This document shows positions 8,815 to 17,321 of a stretch of 64,000 nucleotides of DNA, in pieces; the first letter of the stretch is position 1, and each line of letters begins with the position of its first letter. A program made the translations under genes and the position numbers. Location: the NCBI GenBank assembly GCA_902787685.1, contig CADAHH010000005.1:62001-126000 (forward strand), written 5' to 3'. A model generated the notes under the pieces. The model worked only from the letters and a program-made list of their open reading frames with translations. It was not told the DNA's origin and searched no databases. Origin of the DNA: an uncultured Eubacteriales bacterium. GTDB lineage: Bacteria; Bacillota; Clostridia; TANB77; CAG-508.

Positions 8815-10439
8815 GGTAAAACTCCTTCTATTGTAACTTTAACGATATCCCCTGTTTTCTGACCACTTGAAGATACAACATCTTTCAAATACCCTTCTAA
8901 TTTAAGTTTTGCTATAAAATAACCTAATTGATCATAATTTGCTGATTCTGCAACAATTTTCATTTTCTTTTCTGATGTATTTTCAACAGATACTAGTCTA
9001 ACTTCCTCTGGAATTACATACATTATTTGATTTAGTAAATTTGGTATCGAATTTTTCATTTCCGCAATTGTACTTATTTTTTCATTTATAGCTTTTAATT
9101 CTTGTGTTAATGCTGTATATTTTTTATTCTTAGAATCAAGCTCATTAGTGTTTTTTTCAATTTTGGCTATCTCAGATTGTTCACTTGAAATTAATCCCTC
9201 AACTTCAGTTTGTTTTTTATTCATTTGTTTTATTAGTAATTTTGAAAAAACAGCAAATAACACATTAATAATTATAATTGCTACAACTGCTCTTATAAGC
9301 ATTAATTCTGTTTTATCTAAAGCACCTCGTAAATCAATATTAATCTCTTTTTTAGGTTTTCCAAGTTTATCTGTTTTATTTTGTTTTTTCCCGAAACTAA
9401 CATTTGCATTAAGAAGCTGTTTTGCTTTTTGTGCAAAATTTGCTTCTTTAAAATTAAGTGATTGTACTCCTTCACCTAATCCTTGCATAGCAAGTGCTAT
9501 TGCGCTATTCACTTCAATAAAATCTTTAATATTGCTTTGTGAAGATGCATCTTCTATTATCTTTGGTTTTAATATCTTACAGTCAGTTGATTGAAGTATT
9601 TCTTGAAAATATAAATCAACATTATTAACTGCAGATAATGTACCTGTTAGATATACAGTTCCAATTTTAACAGGCGCTTCATCTATAGTGTTTTTAACTT
9701 TTTCTGCTATAGTATATAAAGTTGGAATAATAGTTTCTAAATATGGCTGTTCTTTTGTATCATCAATTACATTTGATGTATATATAGTTGTACCTTTGCA
9801 TATTTCATATGCTTTACTCATTGAATTTTCTATTCTATTGATCTTTTCAAGGACCTCTTCACTACCTGCATCAATAATATCAACATTATATATTTGCTTA
9901 TCATAAACTGATGTAATTGTTGTTTTTTCTTCCATATTAACAATAATTACATTTTCTTTTTTTTCTAATCTAACAATATTAGAGATTGCTGCTCCAATTG
10001 GTACTATTTTACTAAGGTTTGCTTTTTCTAAATATTGTTTTTGTTTGTTAAGTTCTATCTTATTAACTATAATGTTTATTGCTCTTATCTTTTCTTTATT
10101 TTCAATGTTTGGAACTAATGCATATCTGTTTTCAAAAGCTTTTGTATTATACTTATTTTCATCGCAATATGCTTCATATTCTGTTTGAACAGTTTTCTGT
10201 ACATCACTTTTTGATAATAATGAAAAAACATCAAAATATAAATACTTCTCATTTGCAAGATTTATACTAATTGGAGTATTAAAACTATATGTTTCATCTA
10301 TGATCTTTTTTATAGTATCTTCAATATTGTCAAAGAATTTTAAACCATATGTCTCAACATTAAATCCATCTTTATCTTTTGAGACTTTTGCATATTTAAT
10401 TAAATTGTTTTCAATATAAATTCCTAAACAATTCTGCAT
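8811..10439 (-). CDS. pilM: PilM-PilN fusion protein
   Basis: A 542-residue protein that joins two usually separate pilus proteins. Residues 1 to about 340 resemble PilM, a cytoplasmic actin-like ATP-binding protein (MQNCLGIYIENNLIKYAKVS start, INLANEKYLYFDV, IIVNMEEKTTITSVY, YLTGTLSAV). After a basic linker (about 350-370) a membrane helix (LIRAVVAIIIINVLFAVFS) leads into a coiled coil (EQSEIAKIEKNTNELDSKNK) and a PilN-like domain (IPNLLNQIMYVIPEEVRLVS). It is the first gene of the pilus operon and overlaps pilO by 4 bases. An AAGGAG site precedes the start. Confidence 0.83.
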   Translation of the reverse strand: MQNCLGIYIENNLIKYAKVSKDKDGFNVETYGLKFFDNIEDTIKKIIDETYSFNTPISINLANEKYLYFDVFSLLSKSDVQKTVQTEYEAYCDENKYNTKAFENRYALVPNIENKEKIRAINIIVNKIELNKQKQYLEKANLSKIVPIGAAISNIVRLEKKENVIIVNMEEKTTITSVYDKQIYNVDIIDAGSEEVLEKINRIENSMSKAYEICKGTTIYTSNVIDDTKEQPYLETIIPTLYTIAEKVKNTIDEAPVKIGTVYLTGTLSAVNNVDLYFQEILQSTDCKILKPKIIEDASSQSNIKDFIEVNSAIALAMQGLGEGVQSLNFKEANFAQKAKQLLNANVSFGKKQNKTDKLGKPKKEINIDLRGALDKTELMLIRAVVAIIIINVLFAVFSKLLIKQMNKKQTEVEGLISSEQSEIAKIEKNTNELDSKNKKYTALTQELKAINEKISTIAEMKNSIPNLLNQIMYVIPEEVRLVSVENTSEKKMKIVAESANYDQLGYFIAKLKLEGYLKDVVSSSGQKTGDIVKVTIEGVLP

Positions 10440-10480
10440 TATAGATTCTCCTTATTTTTCTGTAGTTATTGTTCTTTTTC

Positions 10481-10509
10481 ATTTTACTTTTTTTCATTAT
10501 TAATTGCAA
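10481..10509 (-). promoter_or_regulatory. Candidate sigma-A promoter of the pilus operon
   Basis: Read on the minus strand: TTGCAA (10509-10504), 17 bases, TAAAAT (10486-10481), about 40 bases before the pilM-pilN start. Good spacing and near-consensus boxes; no other promoter of this quality is visible in the 123-base gap after murD. Confidence 0.5.
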
Positions 10510-10562
10510 TACCTTTAATCAAAATGTCATATAAATGTAATATTGTTGTAATATTTATTCTC

Positions 10563-11960
10563 TCACTCCATAGTATTAACTAAATCTTTAAATATTCTAC
10601 CTCTATCATACATATCTTTAAACATATCGAAGCTTGTACTTGCAGGAGAGAATAATACTATTTGTTTGGCATACTTTTTTGCCAGTTCTATAGCTTCTTG
10701 TAAATTTTTTGCCATATAAATTTGTATTTCTTTTTTTTGATTTTCTTCTTCCTGTTTAACACTATTAAAAATCTTGCCAGCAGTTTGACCAATTAAAATC
10801 AAAGTTTTAACCTTATCTAAAATAGGTTTTCCAACTGGTGTATAATCAAGATTTTTGTCTGCACCACCTGCAATTAATACAATATCTTTATCAAAAGCAT
10901 TTAAAGCATTTATCAGTCTTGAAGGAGATGTACTTGCTGAATCATTATACCATTTTACACCATCAATTTCTTTAACAAATTCTAATCTATGTTCTACACC
11001 TTTAAATGATTTCAATATATCAACCACTTTCTCTGGAGCAACTAATTTTTTAGTTACTGCCAAAGCTGCACATATATGTTCATAGTTATGAATACCTTTT
11101 ATAATAAATTCTTTTGTATCAGCAATATGTTTTTTTAATTTGTCATCACATTCTTTTATTGTATTATCTTCTATAATAAATCCTTCATCTAATTTATGTT
11201 TACTACTTATAAATATAACTTTTCCTTTTGCCTCTTTACTGCATTGCCTTGTTATTTCATCATCATAATTCAAAACAAGAATACCATTTTTGTCCTGAAA
11301 CTTAAAAATATTTTTCTTAGCATCAATATATTCTTGATAATCTTTATGAACATTTAAATGATTAGGTGAAATATTAGTTATTACAGATATGTCTGGACTA
11401 ACATCCATTCCCATTAGTTGAAAACTACTTAATTCTAATACAACTTTATCATTAGGCATAATCTCATTTAGTTTTGTAAATAGTGGTACTCCAATATTTC
11501 CTCCTACATATGTTTTATAACCTGCATTTTTCAATACTTCATATATTAAAGTTGTTGTAGTTGTTTTACCATCACTTCCAGTTATTCCTATAATTTGACA
11601 AGGACACATTTTCATAAGTAATTCAATTTCTGTTGTAACAATTGCACCTCTTTGAGCTTCTTTTGCTAATTCTGGAGTCGTTGGAAGACAACTTGGGCTT
11701 CTTAGTATCAAATCAAATCCTTCTAGCTTAGAAAGATAGTTCTTTCCTGTATAAATCTCTATTTTATATTTTTCTATTTTATCTAAAACATCTTTTGGTA
11801 TTTTATCAATTTCTCTTCCTTCAAAAATAGTTACAATTGATTTTTTATTATAAAAATAATCTATTAATGGTAAATTACTTACTCCCAGTCCAATAATTGC
11901 AACTTTTTTATTAATAATATAATTTTCAAATTCTATTAATTTTTCATTTTTAAATTCCAT
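10563..11960 (-). CDS. murD: UDP-N-acetylmuramoyl-L-alanine--D-glutamate ligase
   Basis: Cytoplasmic peptidoglycan enzyme that adds D-Glu to UDP-MurNAc-L-Ala. The start is set at the second ATG (11960), which has an AAAGGA site at proper distance; the upstream ATG at 11978 does not. The order is an N-terminal Rossmann-like domain (KKVAIIGLGVSNLPL), the ATP loop GITGSDGKTTTT, ELSSFQL, the Mur central motif NISPNHLNVH, and the C-terminal domain with WYNDSASTSPSRLI and IAGGADKNLDY. About 465 residues, normal for MurD. It is followed on the minus strand by the pilus operon after a 123-base gap. Confidence 0.95.
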   Translation of the reverse strand: MEFKNEKLIEFENYIINKKVAIIGLGVSNLPLIDYFYNKKSIVTIFEGREIDKIPKDVLDKIEKYKIEIYTGKNYLSKLEGFDLILRSPSCLPTTPELAKEAQRGAIVTTEIELLMKMCPCQIIGITGSDGKTTTTTLIYEVLKNAGYKTYVGGNIGVPLFTKLNEIMPNDKVVLELSSFQLMGMDVSPDISVITNISPNHLNVHKDYQEYIDAKKNIFKFQDKNGILVLNYDDEITRQCSKEAKGKVIFISSKHKLDEGFIIEDNTIKECDDKLKKHIADTKEFIIKGIHNYEHICAALAVTKKLVAPEKVVDILKSFKGVEHRLEFVKEIDGVKWYNDSASTSPSRLINALNAFDKDIVLIAGGADKNLDYTPVGKPILDKVKTLILIGQTAGKIFNSVKQEEENQKKEIQIYMAKNLQEAIELAKKYAKQIVLFSPASTSFDMFKDMYDRGRIFKDLVNTME

Positions 11961-12117
11961 TTTTGTAATCCTTTCCATATATTTTTTATTAATAAATTGT
12001 ATTCTTATTTTTTTAATATGCTATCATATTTTATTTTTTTTTACAATAATTAGACAGTATGTTTTTTTTAATTTTGTCTATAATACTTATATACAATTAT
12101 TTATGGAGGTGTTTAAT

Positions 12118-12204
12118 ATGTCAGAAAAGAACAATAATAATAACAACAATCATGATGACAATAACAATAAAAGAAAAAATAAAAATAAAAATAAAAATAA
12201 TTAA
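12118..12204 (+). CDS. 28-residue Asn/Lys-rich micropeptide
   Basis: ATG at 12118 with a strong TGGAGGTG ribosome site 6 bases upstream, and a stem terminator starting about 25 bases after the stop. The peptide is M-S-E-K, seven Asn, H-D-D, three Asn, then K-R-K and alternating N/K; it has no hydrophobic part and matches no family I know. A TATAAT (12079-12084) lies upstream, but the -35 box is poor. The ribosome site, stop and terminator make a real transcription unit plausible; the peptide could be incidental to a small RNA. Confidence 0.5.
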   Translation: MSEKNNNNNNNHDDNNNKRKNKNKNKNN

Positions 12205-12233
12205 ATCTATTAATCAAGGTTTAAATATAATTA

Positions 12234-12262
12234 AAAGCCCTTATTTACATAGGGGCTTTTAT
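12234..12262. terminator. Bidirectional Rho-independent terminator
   Basis: AAAAGCCC, an 11-base loop region and GGGGCTTTT form a stem with A and T tracts on both sides. It can end the small plus-strand unit at 12118 and the minus-strand gene that stops at 12272. Confidence 0.75.
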
Positions 12263-12271
12263 CTTATTCTA

Positions 12272-12769
12272 TTATGGTGCTAATGCATATGCAACAAGAA
12301 GAATTATTAGCCAAATTGGCATATCTTGATCTCTAAATATTTTTTTATACATTTCTTTTACTCTACTTTCTTCTTTTATAAGCTCTTCACTATAATCAAG
12401 AATATCAATAGAGTATTTTTTTATATTTTTAGCTGAAAAATAAACTGCAAATTTATTTGGTTCATTTAATTTTAGATTATCAAGTTTTAAATATTTAGTT
12501 CCAATTAAATCATTACTCTGGGAAAATATATCAACTTTAAGATACTTTCCATTTAAATTCTCAGATTCTGTTGATGTGATTTTCCCAAAAATCCTACCAT
12601 TTACTAAAGTTGCTTGGGCTAAATCAATTTTAACATTTCCTGGCATTTCTCCAGAATTCTCAATATTACTATATCTTGAATTCAATCCTATATAACTTAT
12701 TATCATTGCAAATAAATAAAAAGCAATTAGCCAAATAAAATATTTTCTAAGTGTTTTTAATCTATCCAT
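12272..12769 (-). CDS. Membrane protein of unknown function, two spans
   Basis: A 165-residue protein. A membrane helix lies near residues 11-28 (FIWLIAFYLFAMIISYIG), a beta-rich extracellular segment covers about 45-130 (VKIDLAQATLVNGRIFGKIT, YLKVDIFSQSNDLIGTKYL), and a second helix is at the extreme C-terminus (WLIILLVAYALAP). Not recognised. It is transcribed alone towards murD, and a GGAGAAAA-type site precedes the ATG. Confidence 0.7.
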   Translation of the reverse strand: MDRLKTLRKYFIWLIAFYLFAMIISYIGLNSRYSNIENSGEMPGNVKIDLAQATLVNGRIFGKITSTESENLNGKYLKVDIFSQSNDLIGTKYLKLDNLKLNEPNKFAVYFSAKNIKKYSIDILDYSEELIKEESRVKEMYKKIFRDQDMPIWLIILLVAYALAP

Positions 12770-12934
12770 TTTATTTTCTCCTCAAAATAATTATTAACAT
12801 ATTAATTATACCAAAAATTCACATATTTTTCAATAGTTTGAATTAGGTGTATTCACGCATTTATTTTGTCAAATATGTGTACTGTTTTTTGATTTTAATT
12901 TGTATACAATTATTTTGAAAGGGATGGGATAAAA

Positions 12935-13114
12935 ATGGAAGATTTAAAAATAGAAAAAGCTATAAAAGCTCGAAAAAGTATAACAAGAACAATTAGAATA
13001 AGTGGAGAAAACTTTGATAAAATTACTGAATTAGCCGAAAAACATGATATTAGTTTCAATGCTGTTGTTAATCAAATAATAGAATATGGTCTAAAACATC
13101 TTGCAAAAAAATGA
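12935..13114 (+). CDS. Ribbon-helix-helix (Arc/MetJ/CopG-type) small DNA-binding protein
   Basis: A 59-residue protein starting MEDLKIEKAIKARKSITRTI. The pattern is a basic N-terminus, a beta strand (ITRTIRIS) and two helices (ENFDKITELAEKHD; FNAVVNQIIEYGLKHL), the ribbon-helix-helix fold of small repressors and of antitoxins. An AAAGGGATG site lies upstream. No toxin gene adjoins it. Its stop codon is inside the left arm of the 13111-13234 hairpin, so that inverted repeat forms its terminator region. DNA-binding role likely, target unknown. Confidence 0.78.
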   Translation: MEDLKIEKAIKARKSITRTIRISGENFDKITELAEKHDISFNAVVNQIIEYGLKHLAKK

Positions 13115-13234
13115 AAAAAGGAAAAAAGGAAAAAAGGAAAAAAGGAAAAAAGGGGACGGAGAAAATTTTTCATTTCGGAGAAATTGAAAAATTTTCTCCG
13201 TCCCCTTTTTTCTCCCCTTTTTTCCTTTTTTCAT
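13111..13234. repeat. Long inverted repeat with GGGGACGG core and GGAAAAAA tandem repeats
   Basis: Four tandem GGAAAAAA units (about 13118-13150) lead into GGGGACGGAGAAAATTTTTC (13152-13171). Its perfect 20-base complement is at 13186-13205 and is followed by T-rich sequence that mirrors the left flank. The GGGGACGG...CCGTCCCC motif belongs to a palindromic family common in clostridial genomes. Here it lies between convergent genes (RHH protein and gatB) and could act as a terminator for both. Confidence 0.8.
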
Positions 13235-13240
13235 TCCTAT

Positions 13241-14677
13241 CTATTTCATTCCCTCTATAAACATTTTATTTAGCATTTGTGGATTTGCTTTCCCTTTTGT
13301 TGCTTTCATTGCTTGCCCTACTAAAAATCCTAATGCTCTGTCTTTGCCTGCTTTATAATCTGCTACTGATTGTGGATTTGCTTCTAATATTTCTTGAACT
13401 ATTTTTTTAATTTCTCCTTCATCAGAAATTTGAATCCAACCTTTTTCTTTTATTATTTCTTCAGGTTCTCTTGGATTTTCAAACATTTCTTCTAATACAT
13501 CTTTGGCAATTTTTGAGCTTATTGTTCCTTTATCTATTAAACTAACTAAGTTTGCTAAATGTTTTGCTTCAAATGGTATTTGATTTGGTTCCATTTCTTT
13601 TTCATTTAAAATTCTTGAAATATCTGAAATTATCCAATTGCTAACAGATTTGTAGTTTTCGCATATTTTACCTGCTTCTTCAAATAGGTTTGATAAATAT
13701 TTTGATGAAACTAATATTTTTGCATCTTTTTCTGATAATTTGTATTCATTTAAATATCTTTCATACCTAGATTCTGGAAGTTCCGGTAAACCTTTTCTCA
13801 CATTTTCTATATATTCTGTTGAAAGTTTTATAGCTACTAAATCTGGCTCAGGAAAATATCTATAATCATCTGCATTTTCTTTTGTTCTCATTACAAATGT
13901 TTTTCCAGATACATCATCCCATCTTAAAGTATCTTGTGTAACTGTTCCTCCATTTTCGATAATATCAATTTGCCTTTCAATTTCATAATCGATTTCTCTT
14001 ACAATACTTCTAAATGAATTCATATTTTTTGATTCTGTACGTATGCCGAAAGGTTCTCCTTTTTTATGTACTGAAACATTTACATCTGCTCTAAATGAAC
14101 CTTCTTGCATTTTACAGTCTGATACTTCTATATATTCTAAGATTGATTTTAATTTTTTTAAATATCTTTCCGCTTCCCCCGCTGATGCAATATCTGGTTC
14201 TGAAACTATTTCTATCAATGGTACTCCTGCTCTATTAAAGTCTACTAATGTTCCTCCACCAAATTCATCATGATTTAATTTTCCAGCATCATCTTCTATA
14301 TGAATTCTTGTAATTCCAATTTTCTTTTTATTTCCATCATCATCTTCTATCTCAATATAACCATGCTCACATAGAGGTTTATCATATTGTGAAATCTGAT
14401 AAGCTCTTGGTGTATCTGGATAAAAATAATTTTTTCTATCATTTTTACTATCTTGAGATATGGTACAATTAGTTGCTAAGCCCGCCTTTACAGCATATTC
14501 TACAACTTTTTCATTTAATGTAGGTAACGCTCCTGGCATAGCCATACATACAGGGCAAACCTGAGTATTTGGTGCCCCTCCATATGTAGTTTTGCATGAG
14601 CAAAATATTTTTGTTTTTGTAGAAAGTTCTGCGTGAACTTCTAATCCTATAACTGCTTCGTAATCTTTTTTTGACAT
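13241..14677 (-). CDS. gatB: Asp-tRNA(Asn)/Glu-tRNA(Gln) amidotransferase subunit B
   Basis: Binds misacylated tRNA and phosphorylates the acyl group so that GatA-derived ammonia can amidate it. The start is the ATG at 14677 (MSKKDYEAVIGLEVHAELST), which has an AAGGAGGA site; the open frame to 14746 overlaps the upstream gene and lacks a site. Visible motifs: VCPVCMAMPGALPTLN with zinc-type cysteines (CSC...CPVC), YFYPDTPRAYQISQYD and SFRADVNVSV. The C-terminal YqeY-like tail domain ends KANPQMLNKMFIEG. 478 residues, normal. Part of the gat cluster, with one unknown gene between it and gatA. Confidence 0.96.
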   Translation of the reverse strand: MSKKDYEAVIGLEVHAELSTKTKIFCSCKTTYGGAPNTQVCPVCMAMPGALPTLNEKVVEYAVKAGLATNCTISQDSKNDRKNYFYPDTPRAYQISQYDKPLCEHGYIEIEDDDGNKKKIGITRIHIEDDAGKLNHDEFGGGTLVDFNRAGVPLIEIVSEPDIASAGEAERYLKKLKSILEYIEVSDCKMQEGSFRADVNVSVHKKGEPFGIRTESKNMNSFRSIVREIDYEIERQIDIIENGGTVTQDTLRWDDVSGKTFVMRTKENADDYRYFPEPDLVAIKLSTEYIENVRKGLPELPESRYERYLNEYKLSEKDAKILVSSKYLSNLFEEAGKICENYKSVSNWIISDISRILNEKEMEPNQIPFEAKHLANLVSLIDKGTISSKIAKDVLEEMFENPREPEEIIKEKGWIQISDEGEIKKIVQEILEANPQSVADYKAGKDRALGFLVGQAMKATKGKANPQMLNKMFIEGMK

Positions 14678-14691
14678 TTTTTCCTCCTTAA

Positions 14692-15351
14692 TTATTCTCC
14701 TAAAATTTTCATCATAATAAAAAGGATTATATTTAGAATAGTCCATCCTATTAATATTATCATAATTACCATAAATATCTCTTTTTTATTAATATTATGA
14801 TTTAAAGAATCTCCATCTAATATTGGATCATCATACTTATATTCTATAGAATTTAGTAAGTAGTTTATTTGATCTATATTTGCATAATTAATCAAAGAAT
14901 ATGCAGATTTGTACTTATATATTAAATTAATTTCTTTTAATGATTGATTTTCTTCATATATAATGTTTAAATAGTATATTATACCTCCTGCTCCCCTATA
15001 ACTTTTCTGGCTATGTTTAGGTTCTATACTAACAAGCTTATTAATATCTATTATATATGTTTTAAAATCATATTTTATAATCATTTTCGAATTGTAGATT
15101 TTTAAATTCCAATTTAGAATAAAGAATCCAGATATTATTGACACTATAGGTATTAATGTCATTAATAAAATAGTAATATTTATTTTTGGTATTCTATCCA
15201 TGCAATATAGCTCACATAATACCAGTATTATTAATATTATAAAAGTAGGTATATATCTTATTATTATTTTTTTTATATCTGTTTTTATTTCTATCTCATC
15301 TACATTTATTTTTCTTATAGTCTTATTCGGTTTCAATATTTTTTTTGACAT
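14692..15351 (-). CDS. Membrane protein of unknown function between gatA and gatB
   Basis: About 219 residues from the ATG at 15351 (AGAAGG site); the upstream ATG at 15372 lacks one. Hydrophobic spans are near residues 35-55 (YIPTFIILIILVLCELY), 60-85 (ITILLMTLIPIVSIISGFFI) and at the C-terminus (IFMVIMIILIGWTILNIILF). The middle (MIIKYDFKTYIIDINKLVSIE) resembles a PH-like or DUF-type membrane domain, but I cannot assign it. It is embedded in the gat cluster, 15 bases before gatB; a link to tRNA amidation is not suggested by its sequence. Confidence 0.7.
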   Translation of the reverse strand: MSKKILKPNKTIRKINVDEIEIKTDIKKIIIRYIPTFIILIILVLCELYCMDRIPKINITILLMTLIPIVSIISGFFILNWNLKIYNSKMIIKYDFKTYIIDINKLVSIEPKHSQKSYRGAGGIIYYLNIIYEENQSLKEINLIYKYKSAYSLINYANIDQINYLLNSIEYKYDDPILDGDSLNHNINKKEIFMVIMIILIGWTILNIILFIMMKILGE

Positions 15352-15392
15352 TTTATACCTTCTTTGATACAATATAATATCTTAAATCAACC

Positions 15393-15444
15393 GTTGGAAA
15401 AGAATCAAATTTTAATAAAGTCAAAATTGTAATTATTTTTCAAC
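15393..15444. repeat. R1 element, copy b (short form) at the gatA 3' end
   Basis: Left end GTTGGAAAAGAATCAAATTT and right end AAAATTGTAATTATTTTTCA are joined almost directly, without the central hairpin of copies a and c. The gatA stop codon TGA (15442-15440) lies inside the right terminal GTTGA of the repeat. Confidence 0.7.
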
Positions 15445-16906
15445 TAACTAATGGCTTATATTTATCTCTAAACTTATACTCTTGCTCAAACGTATATGCA
15501 GCATTTAATATAGTTTCTTCTTGGAATTTATTTCCTATTAATTGCATTCCAACTGGTAATCCTTTACTATCAACACCACATGGAATTGATATACCTGGAA
15601 GCCCTGCAACATTTACAGATACTGTATCAATATCTGCTAAATATAATTGCATTGGGTCTCCAGATTTTTCACCTATTTTAAATGCTGTTGTAGGTGATGT
15701 AGGTGTTACAATTATATCATATTTTTCAAATGCTTTATTGAATTCATTTGAAACTAAGGTACGTACTTGTTGAGCTTTTTTGTAATATGCATCATAATAT
15801 CCAGATGATAATACATAAGTTCCAAATATAATTCTTCTTTTTACTTCATCTCCAAAGCCTTCGCTTCTTGATTTTTTAAATATTTCATCTATATTTGAAT
15901 ATTCTTCTGTTCTGTGCCCATATCTTATTCCATCAAATCTGCCTAGATTTGAACTTGCTTCAGCATCTGCAATTATGTAATATGTAGCTAATGCATATTT
16001 TGCTATATCAAGTGAAAACTCTTCAACCTCTGCTCCAAGTTCTTTATAGGTTTCAATTGCTTCATAAAGTTTAGATTTAACTTCTTCATCAATTCCTTCT
16101 CCAAAAAATTCTTTTGGAACACCAATTTTTATTCCTTTAACATCATTTTTTAAACAATTTTCATAATTGATGTTTCCACTATCTTCTGAAGTTGAATCTT
16201 TTTCATCTTGTCCTGCAATTAAAGTTAATAATTTTGCAGCATCTCTTACATCTTTTGTAAGTGGACCTATCTGATCTAAACTTGATGCATAAGCAACTAA
16301 TCCATATCTTGAAACTAATCCATAAGTAGGCTTTAAACCTACAATTCCGCAAAGTGATGCAGGTTGACGTATACTTCCACCAGTATCTGAACCTAAAGCC
16401 CAAGGAACTAAATTTGCAGCAACTGCAGCTGCAGATCCTCCAGAGCTACCTCCTGGAACTCTTTCCAAATCCCATGGATTTTTTGTTATTTTTAATGCAG
16501 AATTTTCTGTAGAGCTTCCCATAGCAAATTCGTCCATATTCATTTTTCCAAGTGTAATAATATTTTCAGCATTTAACTTTTCAGCAACTGTTGCTGAATA
16601 TGGTGCAATAAAATTTTCCAACATTTTAGAACTACATGTTGTTCTTGTTCCTTTAACACATATGTTATCTTTTATTCCTATAGGAATTCCAGCATACTCT
16701 CCAGTTATTTCTCCATTATTTAATTTTTCTTGGATTTCTTTTGCTTGATTTCTTGCCTCATCTAAATATGTTGTATTAAAGCTATCTATATCTTTTTCTT
16801 TTTCTTCAATTCTATTACAATATGCTTCAGTAATTTCAGTAACTATTAATTCTTTATTTTTCAATTTTTCTTGTAATTCGTGAACTGTTAAATCTGTGAT
16901 ATTCAT
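15440..16906 (-). CDS. gatA: Asp-tRNA(Asn)/Glu-tRNA(Gln) amidotransferase subunit A
   Basis: A 488-residue amidase-signature enzyme that releases ammonia from Gln for GatB. The Ser-cisSer-Lys triad region is clear: [13 protein letters not shown] gives the Lys, and [20 protein letters not shown] and [15 protein letters not shown] give the two Ser. The end reads [28 protein letters not shown]-type site precedes the ATG. The gene is separated from gatC by a candidate type I toxin-antitoxin locus (16945-17282). Its stop codon is supplied by an R1 repeat. Confidence 0.96.
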   Translation of the reverse strand: MNITDLTVHELQEKLKNKELIVTEITEAYCNRIEEKEKDIDSFNTTYLDEARNQAKEIQEKLNNGEITGEYAGIPIGIKDNICVKGTRTTCSSKMLENFIAPYSATVAEKLNAENIITLGKMNMDEFAMGSSTENSALKITKNPWDLERVPGGSSGGSAAAVAANLVPWALGSDTGGSIRQPASLCGIVGLKPTYGLVSRYGLVAYASSLDQIGPLTKDVRDAAKLLTLIAGQDEKDSTSEDSGNINYENCLKNDVKGIKIGVPKEFFGEGIDEEVKSKLYEAIETYKELGAEVEEFSLDIAKYALATYYIIADAEASSNLGRFDGIRYGHRTEEYSNIDEIFKKSRSEGFGDEVKRRIIFGTYVLSSGYYDAYYKKAQQVRTLVSNEFNKAFEKYDIIVTPTSPTTAFKIGEKSGDPMQLYLADIDTVSVNVAGLPGISIPCGVDSKGLPVGMQLIGNKFQEETILNAAYTFEQEYKFRDKYKPLVS

Positions 16907-16944
16907 GTTTAGTTTTCCTTTCTAAAAATATTTTCAAAAATTGT

Positions 16945-16973
16945 TTGACATTTGATCAGTTTTTTATTATAAT
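16945..16973 (+). promoter_or_regulatory. Consensus promoter of the plus-strand antisense RNA (gat locus)
   Basis: TTGACA (16945-16950), 17 bases, TATAAT (16968-16973): a perfect sigma-A promoter on the plus strand, facing the small membrane ORF on the other strand. No plus-strand gene lies downstream, so an RNA product is implied. Confidence 0.8.
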
Positions 16974-16980
16974 AATTATA

Positions 16981-17064
16981 GACAGAGATCACGAAAACGT
17001 GGCGTGTCCATTAGATTATATTTTAGAATACATCTCTAACGGTCAAGCAGAGATGTGTTTTTTT
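16981..17064 (+). ncRNA. Candidate antitoxin RNA of the gat-locus type I module
   Basis: An RNA of about 84 bases is predicted from the promoter at 16945-16973 to the stem ACATCTCT/AGAGATGT (17030-17056) and its T7 tail. It is fully complementary to the 3' part of the small ORF's message, including the stop codon. Its first 29 bases (GACAGAG, then TGGCGTGTCC) are nearly the same as the 5' end of the opposing message, because the two form an inverted repeat in DNA. Confidence 0.6.
17030..17064 (+). terminator. Terminator of the antisense RNA, overlapping the toxin ORF end
   Basis: An 8-base stem ACATCTCT / AGAGATGT with an 11-base loop and T7 on the plus strand. On the minus strand the same stem lies across the stop codon of the small ORF but lacks a strong U tract, so termination of the toxin message here would be weak. 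Confidence 0.65.
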
Positions 17065-17188
17065 CGTTGTCCAATTTTCTTACTGTAACAACAAGTGCCA
17101 CAAATAAGCCAATGGCGACAACAGTTACCATTGCAAGTTCAATAAAAAGTATGTATATAAAAAGCAAATAAACTTGTTCAAGTACCAT
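17036..17188 (-). CDS. Small hydrophobic protein, candidate type I (holin-like) toxin
   Basis: A 50-residue protein starting MVLEQVYLLFIYILFIELAM, with a long hydrophobic span (to VVAIGLFVALVVTV) and a charged tail RKLDNEKNTSLLDR. This start is chosen because a perfect AGGAGG (17202-17197) lies 8 bases upstream; a longer frame to 17275 would begin upstream of the predicted transcript start. The size, single span and charged C-terminus are the plan of TxpA/BsrG/Fst-type membrane toxins. Its message would run from about 17248, driven by TTGATT-16-TATAAT. It sits between gatC and gatA, opposite a consensus-driven antisense RNA. Toxic activity is inference. Confidence 0.6.
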   Translation of the reverse strand: MVLEQVYLLFIYILFIELAMVTVVAIGLFVALVVTVRKLDNEKNTSLLDR

Positions 17189-17254
17189 ACGCACCGCCTC
17201 CTCTCGTGTAGGATAGCGGACACGCCACATCTCATTCCTCTGTCTATAGCAGAT

Positions 17255-17282
17255 ATTATAACAAAAAATTAACAAAAATCAA
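17255..17282 (-). promoter_or_regulatory. Promoter of the gat-locus small membrane protein
   Basis: On the minus strand TTGATT (17282-17277), 16 bases, TATAAT (17260-17255). Transcription would start near 17248 at a GACAGAG sequence matching the start of the opposing RNA. Confidence 0.65.
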
Positions 17283-17321
17283 GCGAACATTAGCATTTTC
17301 TTCAATTACCTAGGTGATTTT

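Noticed and set aside
9148..9594. Plus-strand ORF of 148 codons opposite pilM-pilN
   Set aside because: It lies entirely within a well-supported minus-strand gene, lacks a ribosome site, and its composition is that of the reverse complement of Lys/Glu/Ile-rich coding sequence.
12935..13114. RHH protein as the antitoxin of a type II pair
   Set aside because: No adjacent toxin ORF: upstream is a membrane gene on the other strand and downstream is a hairpin followed by gatB.
17036..17275. 79-residue version of the gat-locus small protein
   Set aside because: Its first ATG would lie upstream of the predicted transcription start and overlaps the -10 and -35 boxes; the internal ATG at 17188 has a perfect ribosome site.
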